NCBI RefSeq assembly: GCF_004015185.1
Contig: NZ_CP025746.1
Span: 2,931,776 to 2,995,775, forward strand
Length of the DNA stretch: 64,000 nucleotides
From: Clostridium manihotivorum
GTDB taxonomy: Bacteria > Bacillota > Clostridia > Clostridiales > Clostridiaceae
Direction of reading: 5' to 3'
Each line of letters starts with the position of its first letter. Positions within the stretch are counted from its first letter, which is position 1. The translations under genes were made by a program, and so were the position numbers. Under the pieces are notes generated by a model. It was not told where the DNA came from. It ran no database searches and was given only the letters and a program-made list of their open reading frames with translations. Of this stretch, positions 35,208 to 43,737 are shown piece after piece.

Positions 35208-35807
35208 TTAGTTAAGTAAGTTCTTAGAATGTGAACTGTTGTTATAAAGCGCATTAATTTTAAGCTTGCCTAATACTCTTTCCTTCATTCCCATTACCTT
35301 ATAATAAGAAATACATTTCAAATCAGCATATTGCTTAAAAGTGTAATCCTTAAAATATATATAGATAACTAAATCCCGTTCTTCTTTAGATAAGTTTTTT
35401 AATGCCTTGTCTACATTAAGTAATAGGAGCTTATCACATATAAGGTCCTCGATATTTAAATCATCAAAAATCTCTAATTTGTCTATCTTTTCATCAATAT
35501 CTACATATTCTATACCTTCCTTTGGCTTCTTACTTAAAGAATTTCTAATAAGAAGATTAACTGAATTTCTTATAGCTATTGTGGCATAAGAAACGAATCT
35601 ATGTTTTCTCATGTCGTACAATTTTACGCACTTAAAAAGTGTTGAGTAGCACTCGTTTTTGATATCTTCAAAGTCATAACAGTTGATATATGTTCTTTTA
35701 GCTAGGTTAATTATATAAGGAGTAAATTCATCGACTAAGGCTTCTTTTGCCTCAGCATTTTCCTCCTTACATAAAAGCACTAATCTTTCTATAGTATTAT
35801 AATCCAT
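35208..35807 (-). CDS. Sigma-70 family RNA polymerase sigma factor, small
   Basis: 199 residues. Region 2 (about 20-90: LVDEFTPYIINLAKRTYINCYDFEDIKNECYSTLFKCVKLYDMRKHRFVSYATIAIRNSV) and a helix-turn-helix region 4 (about 130-185: NLSKEERDLVIYIYFKDYTFKQYADLKCISYYKVMGMKERVL). It is most like the small clostridial sigma factors of the TcdR/UviA or SigI-like groups rather than the upstream ECF, but I cannot assign a subgroup. The ATG at 35807 follows GAGAGGTGAT; the frame extends 20 codons upstream without a site. No target gene is adjacent. Confidence 0.82.
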   Translation of the reverse strand: MDYNTIERLVLLCKEENAEAKEALVDEFTPYIINLAKRTYINCYDFEDIKNECYSTLFKCVKLYDMRKHRFVSYATIAIRNSVNLLIRNSLSKKPKEGIEYVDIDEKIDKLEIFDDLNIEDLICDKLLLLNVDKALKNLSKEERDLVIYIYFKDYTFKQYADLKCISYYKVMGMKERVLGKLKINALYNNSSHSKNLLN

Positions 35808-36023
35808 AAAATCACCTCTCAATAAGGATATACGAAGTAAGCTTAGAAATTTGGCTAATTTACACAAATCTTAATAAGTTTGTAAGAATTGCAGTTTATG
35901 AACTGCTAAGCCATTTCTATTGTAAGTTAAAATATAAAGTTTTTTATTGGATGACTAACTGGTTAATTTTTATTAAAGCATTTAACATAAATTACATTTT
36001 AATTCTATGAGTATCAAAATAGA

Positions 36024-36051
36024 TTTGACTATTTCGTTTTGGTTGTTATAA
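36024..36051 (+). promoter_or_regulatory. Promoter of the DUF/ArsR/M29 unit
   Basis: TTGACT (36024-36029), 16 bp, TATAAT (36046-36051), 40 bp before the first start codon. Confidence 0.62.
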
Positions 36052-36091
36052 TATTACATATAAGGATATTAGTTTCTTGGGAGGTGATATT

Positions 36092-36493
36092 ATGAAGATT
36101 GAGATTTTAATTGAGGATTTTACAAAAGAACTAAAAGAAAATCAACAAGCTATAAAGAAGACCATAGAAAAATTAGATACTTCAGAAGCAAAGGACGAAG
36201 CTATACATGAAAAAGTTAGACTAAATATTTATGAGATATTTGAGACGGTGTTCAACGCAAGTGTTAAAAAGGTGTATGGATTGCAGTTCAGTGATGATGA
36301 AGCTCTATATGAAAGGTTATCAGAAATCTATTTAAATTTTTTTACTAGGATTCCGGCAAGTTGGAGGATAAATTATGAGAAGGCTAAAGCAAATGAAGAT
36401 GTTTATAATTTATTTCTTGAAGAATTAAAAATAGATACAGCAGAAAGAATAAGAGACACATTTACAAAGTTTTATACAAGGCAAACAGTTTAA
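36092..36493 (+). CDS. Helical protein of unknown function
   Basis: 133 residues, soluble and mostly alpha-helical with a coiled-coil-like start (FTKELKENQQAIKKTIEKLDTSEAKDEAIHEKV). A conserved-looking block YGLQFSDDEALYERLSEIYLNFFTRIPASW follows. The ATG at 36092 has GGAGGTGAT upstream; the frame also opens at a TTG (36077) within the site. It is 14 bp upstream of the ArsR-DUF2087 gene and clearly in the same operon, so it may act with that regulator. No family recognised. Confidence 0.75.
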   Translation: MKIEILIEDFTKELKENQQAIKKTIEKLDTSEAKDEAIHEKVRLNIYEIFETVFNASVKKVYGLQFSDDEALYERLSEIYLNFFTRIPASWRINYEKAKANEDVYNLFLEELKIDTAERIRDTFTKFYTRQTV

Positions 36494-36507
36494 GGGAGAA
36501 GAGCTTT

Positions 36508-37062
36508 ATGGATAAATTTGATTCAATAAGGTTATTTAAATGCCTTTCAGATAAATCTAGGCTACTTATAATAAATAATTTAATTAAAGAGCCTATGTAT
36601 GTTGAGCTTCTTGCTGAGAGGCTGGCACTAGCTCCTTCAACGGTTTCCTTCCATCTAAAAAAGCTAGAAGATGCAGGCCTAGTCACTTCAAAGAAAGAGC
36701 AGTATTATGTGATGTATTCTATTAATTACGAAGTACTAAATCTATCATTGAAAGATTTAATTGAAACAGACATTTCAGATAAGACCTTAGAAAAACAGAG
36801 AGAAGAGGAATATAGAAAAAAGGTTATTGAAAGTTTTTTTCAATATGGCACCTTAAAATCTATTCCAGTGCAGCAAAAGAAAAGAAGAATAATATTAGAA
36901 GAACTGCTAAAAAACTTTGGAGAGGGAAGAGAATATACAGAGAAAGAGGTAAATATAATTATTGCTGACTTTAATGAGGATTTCTGTACTATAAGAAGAG
37001 CCTTAGTATCTGAAAATCTCTTAGAGAGACATAATGGTATTTATAGGGTTGTTAAGAAATAA
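36508..37062 (+). CDS. ArsR-type regulator with C-terminal DUF2087
   Basis: 184 residues. A winged helix of the ArsR class at about 5-75 (LFKCLSDKSRLLIINNLIKEPMYVELLAERLALAPSTVSFHLKKLEDAGLV) is joined to a DUF2087 domain at about 118-183 (IPVQQKKRRIILEELLKNFGEGREYTEKEVNIIIADFNEDFCTIRRALVSENLLERHNGIYR). DUF2087 is itself a small DNA-binding-like module often fused to regulators. No metal-binding Cys pair is seen. AGGGAG lies before the ATG. It is the second gene of a three-gene unit and probably regulates it. Confidence 0.9.
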   Translation: MDKFDSIRLFKCLSDKSRLLIINNLIKEPMYVELLAERLALAPSTVSFHLKKLEDAGLVTSKKEQYYVMYSINYEVLNLSLKDLIETDISDKTLEKQREEEYRKKVIESFFQYGTLKSIPVQQKKRRIILEELLKNFGEGREYTEKEVNIIIADFNEDFCTIRRALVSENLLERHNGIYRVVKK

Positions 37063-37085
37063 TAAAAATTATGGGTGGAAGTTAT

Positions 37086-38078
37086 ATGTTTGATGATAAT
37101 TTAGTAGAAAAGCTTGTAAAAGCAATTAAGATAAGTAAAGGAGATAAGGTTTTGCTTCAATTATGGGGAGAAGATGACTACAAAGAACTTCTTCATAAAT
37201 TTAGTACTGCAGTAAAAAACAATGGAGCAATACCAATTGAGTATCAGCATTCAAGGATTCATTATAAAAATTTATTCGCAGAAGCAGAGGAAAAAGAAAT
37301 AAATAAAGAAAGTTTTCAGTGCTTTAAGGAGGTAGATGTTGTAGTTGACCTATGTGCTTGTGCACCAGTAAGACCACATGACGAATTCCCAAAAGAAAAA
37401 TTGGATTTGTATAGATCTTATATGAAAAGATTATTTGAGGTTTTAGCTACAAAGGAAAAGTTTGTACAGTTAAGGATTCCTACCTCTGAAAATGCCTTGG
37501 AAAGTGCATTGAATGAGGAAGAATATAAAGTTAGGATGGTAAAAGCTTATGATATAGATTACGATAAATTGTATATAAAGGCTAAGTCTTTAGTAGGTGA
37601 TCTAGAGAAGAATACTGCAACAACAATAATAACTGGAGATAATGAAAAGCTTAGTTTATCTTTGAAAGATAGAGCTTGGTATATAGATGCTGGTGATGGC
37701 GACTTGCCTTGTGGTGAGGTATATATAGCACCTGTTGAAAATTCTGCTGAGGGATCAATTCTAATAGATCAGGTATTTTTAGATGATGTGAAAATTGAAG
37801 GATTAAGGTTAGAATTTAAAGAAGGTAAAATTGTAAATTCCAATTCAGATATATTTAATGAATTCTTAGAAACTCTTCCTCCCAGTTCAGATATTTTGTG
37901 TGAATTTGGTATAGGATTAAATGAGAATGTCACAGAAATCATAGGGTATACTCCTTTAGATGAAAAAGCTAGTGGAACATATCATATAGCAATTGGAGCA
38001 AACTCAATGTTTGGAGGAAAAAACAATTGTAATTTTCATATGGATTTTGTTTTTTACGGTAAGGTTGAGTTTGAATAA
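37086..38078 (+). CDS. M29-type (aminopeptidase T-like) metallopeptidase
   Basis: 330 residues. Features of the M29 family: an N-terminal alpha/beta part (KAIKISKGDKVLLQLWG), then the metal-site segments LPCGEVYIAPVENSAEGS (Glu), EFGIGLNENV (Glu), EKASGTYHIAIGAN (His) and the final NFHMDFVFYG (His, Asp). Enzymes of this family are dimeric, cobalt- or zinc-activated leucyl/arginyl aminopeptidases. The sequence is shorter than typical AmpT (about 400 residues). The ATG at 37086 has GGGTGG 7 bp upstream. It is the last gene of the ArsR-DUF2087 unit. Confidence 0.84.
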   Translation: MFDDNLVEKLVKAIKISKGDKVLLQLWGEDDYKELLHKFSTAVKNNGAIPIEYQHSRIHYKNLFAEAEEKEINKESFQCFKEVDVVVDLCACAPVRPHDEFPKEKLDLYRSYMKRLFEVLATKEKFVQLRIPTSENALESALNEEEYKVRMVKAYDIDYDKLYIKAKSLVGDLEKNTATTIITGDNEKLSLSLKDRAWYIDAGDGDLPCGEVYIAPVENSAEGSILIDQVFLDDVKIEGLRLEFKEGKIVNSNSDIFNEFLETLPPSSDILCEFGIGLNENVTEIIGYTPLDEKASGTYHIAIGANSMFGGKNNCNFHMDFVFYGKVEFE

Positions 38079-38224
38079 ATAAATTTTCAGGATAAGGACT
38101 TGGCTTAGTTTACCTCAGTCACATATTTTTCACACATTATTTTGATATTTTACAAACAACTTAAAAGTATACTTGATTATGGAGTCTAAAATTTAGATAA
38201 AATATGTGAAGAGGAGTTGATAGT

Positions 38225-38902
38225 ATGTCAACAATAAGTGGAGTTTCTAATAGCTGGTATATAAGAAATACTACACAAGTTTCAAGCTCAAATCAACAAA
38301 CATCAAAGGTTCGTCGTAATGATTATGAGGATCAAGACGTTTATCAATCTAATCCTAATTTAATACAAGCAACTCAAAATTCTGGTTTTACTGACCCGCT
38401 AAGCAGCTTAGTTACTAATGGAACTATTACTGAAGATCAAGAAACTGCTATTAAAGATGCTTTCTCAACGATGAGACAATCAAATATAGCAGGTACATAT
38501 GGCAGTAAGCCAACAAATCCAATAACGTCACTTATAAGTAGTGGTGTAATAACTAAAGATCAGGCTGATTCAATTAAGTCTGCCTTTAAAGATGCAGCAA
38601 AAGCGCATCATCATAAAAGATCAGAAAGAGCTCCACAAATTGATAATCAGTTAAGTAGTTTAGTTTCAAGTGGAACGATTTCTTCTGATCAAGAAAGTGC
38701 TGTAAAAACTGCTCTTAAAACTGCAATGGAGAAAAGCGCAAGTTCTGATGCATCAGGATTTGTTGATCCATTAGATACTTTAGTTACAAGTGGCACAATA
38801 ACTGAAGCTCAAAAGAATGCAATTAAAAATGTAATAATGCCTCCAAAGAATGATGAAACTTCAGTTTCATTAAATAGTGAGGTACAAACTCAAGAAGCTT
38901 AA
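38225..38902 (+). CDS. Four-repeat helical protein, unknown function
   Basis: 225 residues. Four copies of a core of about 24 residues start at residues 57, 98, 141 and 181: DPLSSLVTNGTITEDQ, NPITSLISSGVITKDQ, NQLSSLVSSGTISSDQ and DPLDTLVTSGTITEAQ, each followed by a short amphipathic helix (for example ETAIKDAF). Spacing is 40-43 residues. The pattern recalls SHOCT-type helical modules (GxITxxQ) but in tandem. The N-terminal 55 residues and the linkers are Ser/Asn/Gln-rich and likely disordered; there is no signal peptide. GAGGAG precedes the ATG; a strong terminator follows. I do not recognise a named family. Confidence 0.75.
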   Translation: MSTISGVSNSWYIRNTTQVSSSNQQTSKVRRNDYEDQDVYQSNPNLIQATQNSGFTDPLSSLVTNGTITEDQETAIKDAFSTMRQSNIAGTYGSKPTNPITSLISSGVITKDQADSIKSAFKDAAKAHHHKRSERAPQIDNQLSSLVSSGTISSDQESAVKTALKTAMEKSASSDASGFVDPLDTLVTSGTITEAQKNAIKNVIMPPKNDETSVSLNSEVQTQEA

Positions 38903-38956
38903 AAATATTTTTAAATAATATCTATTAAACAATAGTGCTAGTAATAAAGCTTTTTT

Positions 38957-38989
38957 AAAGGAACTCAACAAAGGGTTCCTTTTTTTTGT
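38957..38989 (+). terminator. Terminator after the four-repeat protein gene
   Basis: AAGGAACTC / GGGTTCCTT stem (one G-T pair) followed by T8. Confidence 0.85.
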
Positions 38990-39071
38990 TTAACTCAACT
39001 ATAACAATCAACCTTTCGGTTGATTACAAGCATTAGGCCTAGAGACTAATATAGATATTGAGGTGATGATA

Positions 39072-39197
39072 ATGAAAAAAATATTAGAAATAAAAGAGCT
39101 TAAGAAATATTATAAAGAAAACAAAGCCATAGATGGCTTAAGCTTTGATCTATATGAAGTAGAAAAATACTATTTTACATATTTAGGGAATTGGTAA
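39072..39197 (+). pseudogene. ABC ATPase remnant, first about 30 residues only
   Basis: A 41-codon ORF with a good site (GAGGTGAT) reads MKKILEIKELKKYYKENKAI then DGLSFDLYE, the standard start of an ABC transporter ATPase up to the strand before Walker A. It then runs into unrelated residues (VEKYYFTYLGNW) and a stop. The rest of the gene is not found downstream. This is a deletion remnant; a small hairpin (TCAACC-TTTC-GGTTGA) lies just upstream. Confidence 0.75.
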
Positions 39198-39474
39198 GCG
39201 TTATATTTAAAACTACTATAGGAATATATAAAAAACAATATTATACTTTAAGAAAAAAAGGATTTTAAAAAGAAATACATAATAAGTGATAATATATTGG
39301 GAATTTCAAGCAATAAATGTCGAGCAATATCCGTGGAAGTGTATTGTAAAAAGATGTATATTTAAAGTGTTGAAAATAAAAAATGTGTTATATCTAGGTA
39401 AATTATGATGTTTAGATGTACTATTACAATGAAAAAATGAAGTGGGTTACCTATATATGAATGGAGGCATAATC

Positions 39475-41553
39475 TTGGAGCATAATATTATTGACAATGA
39501 TTTATATCTTAAACAATTGATGGAGAGCGAAACCTCTGCTGTATGTGTATTTACTTTTCCAGATTTAAAATTAATAAGATGCAATAATACATATGTTGTA
39601 GGCTGGGGAGGGGAGAATGCTCATACTACTGACTTGATTGGTAAATATATATATGAATTCCATGCGGATTGGAGCGGTAGTGAAGGTGAAAAAGTATTAA
39701 AAGAAGCAATTGAAACTGGAAAGACTGCTCAAGATAAAGAATTCAAATATTATCATTACATAAAGGGTGAGTGTTATTGGAATTCATTCATAACTCCTAT
39801 AAAGATTGAAGAGGAGGTTAAATATATATTTTGTAATTTTATTGATGTAACTGAAGCAGTGCTGTATAGAAAGACTATAGAGATGCAAAATGAAATCATA
39901 AGAGCTCAAAAGAACCAACTAGAGGCTATTACGGATAACATGACAGACGCACTTATTATAGTGAATCCAGATGGATATTTTAGTTACTTAAATAGAAGAA
40001 CATCTGATTATTTTTATGATATAGATAACTTTAGAAAGTTGGGAGATAGTCTAAAGCACACTGACTATTATTATGAAAACGGTACAAAACTTCATATTGA
40101 TGAGCTTCCTACTGCAAGAGTTTTAAGAGGTGAGAGCATTGATAACATCATACTTAAAGTTGTTAGACCAGATAAAACTGCATATTACAGCTATTGTGGA
40201 ACACCGATTTATGAAGAAGGAAAGTTAGCCTATGCATTAGTATCACTAAGGGATGTAAGTGAGAGGTACGAGCAAGATAGAAAAGTAAGGATGCACAAAG
40301 AGTTTTTAGAGATTATTTTGGATAACATAACCGATCCGTTTATAGTATATGATGAGAACTGCAATATTTCACTGTTAAATAAGGCAGCATTGAGGTTATA
40401 TCCGCGTATAAAGCATAAAGGCTGCATCTTTGGTAAGAATTCAGATGTTGAATTTTTGGATTTTAATAATGAACCAATAAAGCTAGAGGATTTACCTACC
40501 CAGAGAGCAGCAAAGGGAGAATGTGTAAGAAGCAGGCAACTTATAATAAAAGATTCTATTTCATTGAAGTACGTGGAAATTAATGCAATTCCCATTTTAG
40601 ATAAATACAATAACGTTATAGCTATAGTATCAAATCATAGAGATATTACAGATATGATAGAGTATCATCAAAAGATTAAGAACCATGATGAAGAAAGAAT
40701 AAGATATGAAAAAGAGAAAAATGAAGCTTTGGAAGCTTCTATGAAGCTTAAGGATGAATTCTTGTACTTAATTACTCATGAGTTTAAGACCCCTATTACA
40801 GTTATATATAGTGCATTGCAAGCAATTGAGTTTATCTGCAAGGATGAATTTAGTTCTCGAGTTGCTAAGTATCTAAAATGCATAAAGCAAAATACTAATA
40901 GGCAGTTGAGGTTAGTAAATAATCTTTTAGATATAACCAAAATAAGCTCCGGAAACATAAAAATAGATAAGAGGAATTTAGATATTGTATACGTCACTAA
41001 AGCTATAATAAAGTCTGTAGAACTATACGCAAAGCAAAAAAATATTAATATTTTCTTTAAATCAACTATTCAATATAAAGAGATTGGATTGGACGAAGAA
41101 AAATATGAAAGAATTATATTAAACTTATTAGCAAATGCCTTAAAGTTTACTTCAAATGATAAGGATATCATGGTGCGGATATATACTAAAAGAGCTTCTG
41201 GTAGTAGCTGGGTATGTGTAGAAGTTAAAGATCAAGGCATAGGAATACCTAAAAGTAGGCAGGAAATTATCTTTGAGAAGTTTGGACAAGCTGATACCAC
41301 ACTATCTCGTCAAGCAGAAGGAACCGGGCTAGGGCTCCATTTAGTTAAACTGCTAGTGGAGGCCTTAGAGGGAAATATTCTTCTAGATAGCCAGGAGGGT
41401 ATTGGAAGTACATTTACTGTAATGTTTCCAAATAGGAAGATTAGTAAAAAGCGTAAGTCTGAAGGAGATGTCCTTACCAACACTAATTTTATGGAAAATG
41501 ATAATAGATTAATTCAAGGAATGGAGATTGAGTTTTCAGATATATACTTTTAA
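39475..41553 (+). CDS. Cytosolic PAS-domain sensor histidine kinase
   Basis: 692 residues. Three PAS-type sensor modules (about 10-135, 145-265, 275-395) precede a HisKA domain with H-box LITHEFKTPITVI (phosphoacceptor about H435) and a HATPase_c domain with N-box NLLANALKF, G1 DQGIGIP and G2 GTGLGLHLV. No membrane helix is present, so it senses an internal signal such as redox state or a ligand. I use TTG at 39475 (GGAGG 7 bp upstream); the frame also opens at a GTG (39442). No response regulator is adjacent: it is an orphan kinase. A 45-residue C-terminal tail after the ATPase domain is unusual. Confidence 0.9.
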   Translation: MEHNIIDNDLYLKQLMESETSAVCVFTFPDLKLIRCNNTYVVGWGGENAHTTDLIGKYIYEFHADWSGSEGEKVLKEAIETGKTAQDKEFKYYHYIKGECYWNSFITPIKIEEEVKYIFCNFIDVTEAVLYRKTIEMQNEIIRAQKNQLEAITDNMTDALIIVNPDGYFSYLNRRTSDYFYDIDNFRKLGDSLKHTDYYYENGTKLHIDELPTARVLRGESIDNIILKVVRPDKTAYYSYCGTPIYEEGKLAYALVSLRDVSERYEQDRKVRMHKEFLEIILDNITDPFIVYDENCNISLLNKAALRLYPRIKHKGCIFGKNSDVEFLDFNNEPIKLEDLPTQRAAKGECVRSRQLIIKDSISLKYVEINAIPILDKYNNVIAIVSNHRDITDMIEYHQKIKNHDEERIRYEKEKNEALEASMKLKDEFLYLITHEFKTPITVIYSALQAIEFICKDEFSSRVAKYLKCIKQNTNRQLRLVNNLLDITKISSGNIKIDKRNLDIVYVTKAIIKSVELYAKQKNINIFFKSTIQYKEIGLDEEKYERIILNLLANALKFTSNDKDIMVRIYTKRASGSSWVCVEVKDQGIGIPKSRQEIIFEKFGQADTTLSRQAEGTGLGLHLVKLLVEALEGNILLDSQEGIGSTFTVMFPNRKISKKRKSEGDVLTNTNFMENDNRLIQGMEIEFSDIYF

Positions 41554-41606
41554 AGCAAAATTACTTGCTATACAAATTTTTTTGAATGGTTATATCTTCA
41601 TATTGT

Positions 41607-41703
41607 CTCAACTTCAAATAATAATTTGGACATGCCAGACAATTCTAAGAAGATATGATTTCGAAACATGAGTATATTAAGTTTCGGTAATAGAATCCTA
41701 TAA
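41607..41703. repeat. R1 repeat, degenerate copy
   Basis: Keeps CAACTTCAAATAATAATTT, ACATGCCA, AGTATATTAAGTTTCGG and ATCCTATA in R1 order, but the inner hairpin has lost pairing. The rest of 41554-41912 has no gene, only the terminator at 41853. Confidence 0.6.
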
Positions 41704-41852
41704 AATAGTTAAGAATTTAAAGCTAGAACTTTAAATAATCTTATGATTATAAATTTAAAAGAATATAAGAAGAAAAGAATATAACAAGTTAAGAATATAA
41801 GAATTTATAGTAATAATGCCAGTTCTAAAGAATATTGGCAAAAAATATATAG

Positions 41853-41893
41853 AAAAATCCCCCTTTCTAAATTAATAGATAAGGGGGATTTTT
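41853..41893. terminator. Bidirectional terminator at the MFS gene end
   Basis: AAATCCCCCTT / AAGGGGGATTT stem with T-rich tails both ways; it ends the minus-strand MFS transcript. Confidence 0.8.
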
Positions 41894-41912
41894 ATGGAGA
41901 ATTTTATTTAAA

Positions 41913-43580
41913 CTATACAGCTACTTCAGATTCTCCTTCTGGTAGATCTTCAGCTCTTTTTTTATTAAAAGGTACTGCTAGTAGGCCTAAAGCAGCAACA
42001 ATGGCTGTGATTAGAAAACACTTATTATAAACCTTATTGCTCTCATCAGCTTTTATAGTAGAAGCTTCATCTATTATTGAGTAAATTTCCTTTGTTTGTA
42101 CCAAGAATTTAGCTTTAACTTCTGCTTTCATCTTATCAGGAACAGTAGATAAAACCTGTTTTTCTTGTGCGGCAATCATTTTATCAGCATTTTCTTTAGA
42201 AAAAGTTGTATTTGAATTTGTGTTTGAAGTCATTATCTTGTCATTTATTGTAGTTTTCACTTGTTGCTCAAGTACTGTGTTCTTATTAACTGAGTCTATT
42301 ATTTTATTTTTTGTATTGTCTATTGCTACAGTAGTGAAATGAGAGCTTAAGGTGGACACAAGTGCAATAGCAAGACAAGCAGTTAACTGCCTAAAGCTGT
42401 TCAATATTCCAGAGGCAAGGCCATTTTTATCTTGAGAAACTTCCTCAAAAGCACTCTGATAAAGTGGAGAGGTTGCCCCTATGCCAAGTCCAACAAGAAT
42501 AAATGCACTGTAGATAGTCTTCATATTATTAGTACTATTCATAAATACAAACATGAAGTCTCCAAGGGTTACAAAAACTATTGCTAGTAGAGAAGTTACC
42601 CTAGCACCTAACTTCTTTGAAATTATTCCGAAGATCGGAGACATAAAGAAGGAAATACCACTTACGACTCCAAGAATAAGCCCTGACTTCAATACTGTAT
42701 AGCCTAGTTGTTTTTCAAGATAGAAGTTCATCAAATAGGATATAGGCATGTATGCAAAGAATATTACCCCGATTATGATTATAGAGGAAGTAAAACTCTT
42801 TATTTTAAATAGCTTAAAGTCTATCATAGGGTTTTTAACTCTAAATTCATATGCCAAGAAGCCAAGTATAGCTACAGCTGAGGTTGCAATCAATGTTACT
42901 ATTCTTGTACTACCCCATCCGTAGTCATTACCTTTTACAAGTAGAAAGGTCAATGCTCCAATTCCGTAAGCTAGTAATATTGAACCTACAAAATCTATCT
43001 TTTTTTCAATAGTTTTGTCATAGCACTCTCTAAGAAACTTTATGCCAAAGAGAAGTGAAATCACAATGAAGGGAGTATTTACATAGAAAATTGCCTTGAA
43101 ACCAAAGGCTTCGTTCAAAATTCCACCTACCACTGGGCCAGATGCTGCTGCAACAGAAATTATCATTCCAATAAGGATAGCAAGTTTAGATATAGCGTCT
43201 TTACCAAACACCTCAATAGCTAAAGGAATAGATAGTGGTGTTAATATTGCTGCACCAATACCTTGAAGTATTCTAAAAATTATTATCATTGGTAGAGTAG
43301 TTGAGAGACCACAGAATATAGATGCAGATCCGAAGATGAAAAGTCCAGCAATAAACAGTTTTTTTCTTCCAAAGATATCAGCTATCTTTGAGAAGTTTAT
43401 CAAAAGTGCTGAGAAAGGTATTAGGTAGGCTGTGCTTACCCAAGAGATTCCTACCATGTCGGTATTAAAGTAAGTTGCCATGGTTGGTAGTGATACATTT
43501 ACTATAGTTCCATCTAATACAGTTAAAAAGCATGCGATTGCTAAAGATATAAAAGCTAAGATTTTTTCTTTTTTATTCAT
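41913..43580 (-). CDS. MFS drug efflux transporter, DHA2 (EmrB/QacA) family
   Basis: 555 residues with 14 predicted helices. The N-terminal pair carries LDGTIVNVSLPTM (motif D1) and FADIFGRKKLF-like motif A (KIADIFGRKKLFIAG); motif C is SVAAASGPVVGGIL. A polar loop of about 75 residues (roughly 425-510: NKIIDSVNKNTVLEQQVK..., predicted outside) precedes the last helix. It should expel toxic organic compounds by proton antiport. The ATG at 43580 follows GGAGGTTATT; 17 codons upstream are open but lack a site. It is divergent from and probably controlled by the TetR gene at 43738. Confidence 0.92.
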   Translation of the reverse strand: MNKKEKILAFISLAIACFLTVLDGTIVNVSLPTMATYFNTDMVGISWVSTAYLIPFSALLINFSKIADIFGRKKLFIAGLFIFGSASIFCGLSTTLPMIIIFRILQGIGAAILTPLSIPLAIEVFGKDAISKLAILIGMIISVAAASGPVVGGILNEAFGFKAIFYVNTPFIVISLLFGIKFLRECYDKTIEKKIDFVGSILLAYGIGALTFLLVKGNDYGWGSTRIVTLIATSAVAILGFLAYEFRVKNPMIDFKLFKIKSFTSSIIIIGVIFFAYMPISYLMNFYLEKQLGYTVLKSGLILGVVSGISFFMSPIFGIISKKLGARVTSLLAIVFVTLGDFMFVFMNSTNNMKTIYSAFILVGLGIGATSPLYQSAFEEVSQDKNGLASGILNSFRQLTACLAIALVSTLSSHFTTVAIDNTKNKIIDSVNKNTVLEQQVKTTINDKIMTSNTNSNTTFSKENADKMIAAQEKQVLSTVPDKMKAEVKAKFLVQTKEIYSIIDEASTIKADESNKVYNKCFLITAIVAALGLLAVPFNKKRAEDLPEGESEVAV

Positions 43581-43616
43581 AATAACCTCCAAAAATAATA
43601 AATGTGAATATGAATG

Positions 43617-43630
43617 TGAAATTAATTTCA
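43617..43630. promoter_or_regulatory. Operator 1 for the TetR repressor
   Basis: Palindrome TGAAAT-TA-ATTTCA just downstream of the MFS -10 box. Its arms are identical to those of operator 2 at 43671-43684. Confidence 0.72.
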
Positions 43631-43637
43631 TGTTTTA

Positions 43638-43666
43638 ATAATAAACTGGAAAAATATAAAAGTCAA
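43638..43666 (-). promoter_or_regulatory. Promoter of the MFS efflux gene
   Basis: On the minus strand TTGACT (43661-43666), 17 bp, TATTAT (43638-43643). Operator 1 covers the start-site region. Confidence 0.72.
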
Positions 43667-43670
43667 TACA

Positions 43671-43684
43671 TGAAATGAATTTCA
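43671..43684. promoter_or_regulatory. Operator 2 for the TetR repressor
   Basis: Palindrome TGAAAT-GA-ATTTCA, placed between the two divergent -35 boxes. A repressor bound here could affect both promoters. Confidence 0.72.
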
Positions 43685-43691
43685 TATTTTA

Positions 43692-43720
43692 TTGACTTTT
43701 ATTTTATGTTAATTTATTAT
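43692..43720 (+). promoter_or_regulatory. Promoter of tetR
   Basis: TTGACT (43692-43697), 17 bp, TATTAT (43715-43720). Both boxes and the spacing are identical to those of the MFS promoter on the other strand. The predicted transcript start near 43726 leaves a very short leader of about 12 bases before the start codon. Confidence 0.7.
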
Positions 43721-43737
43721 TAAGTTAGGTGATGGAC

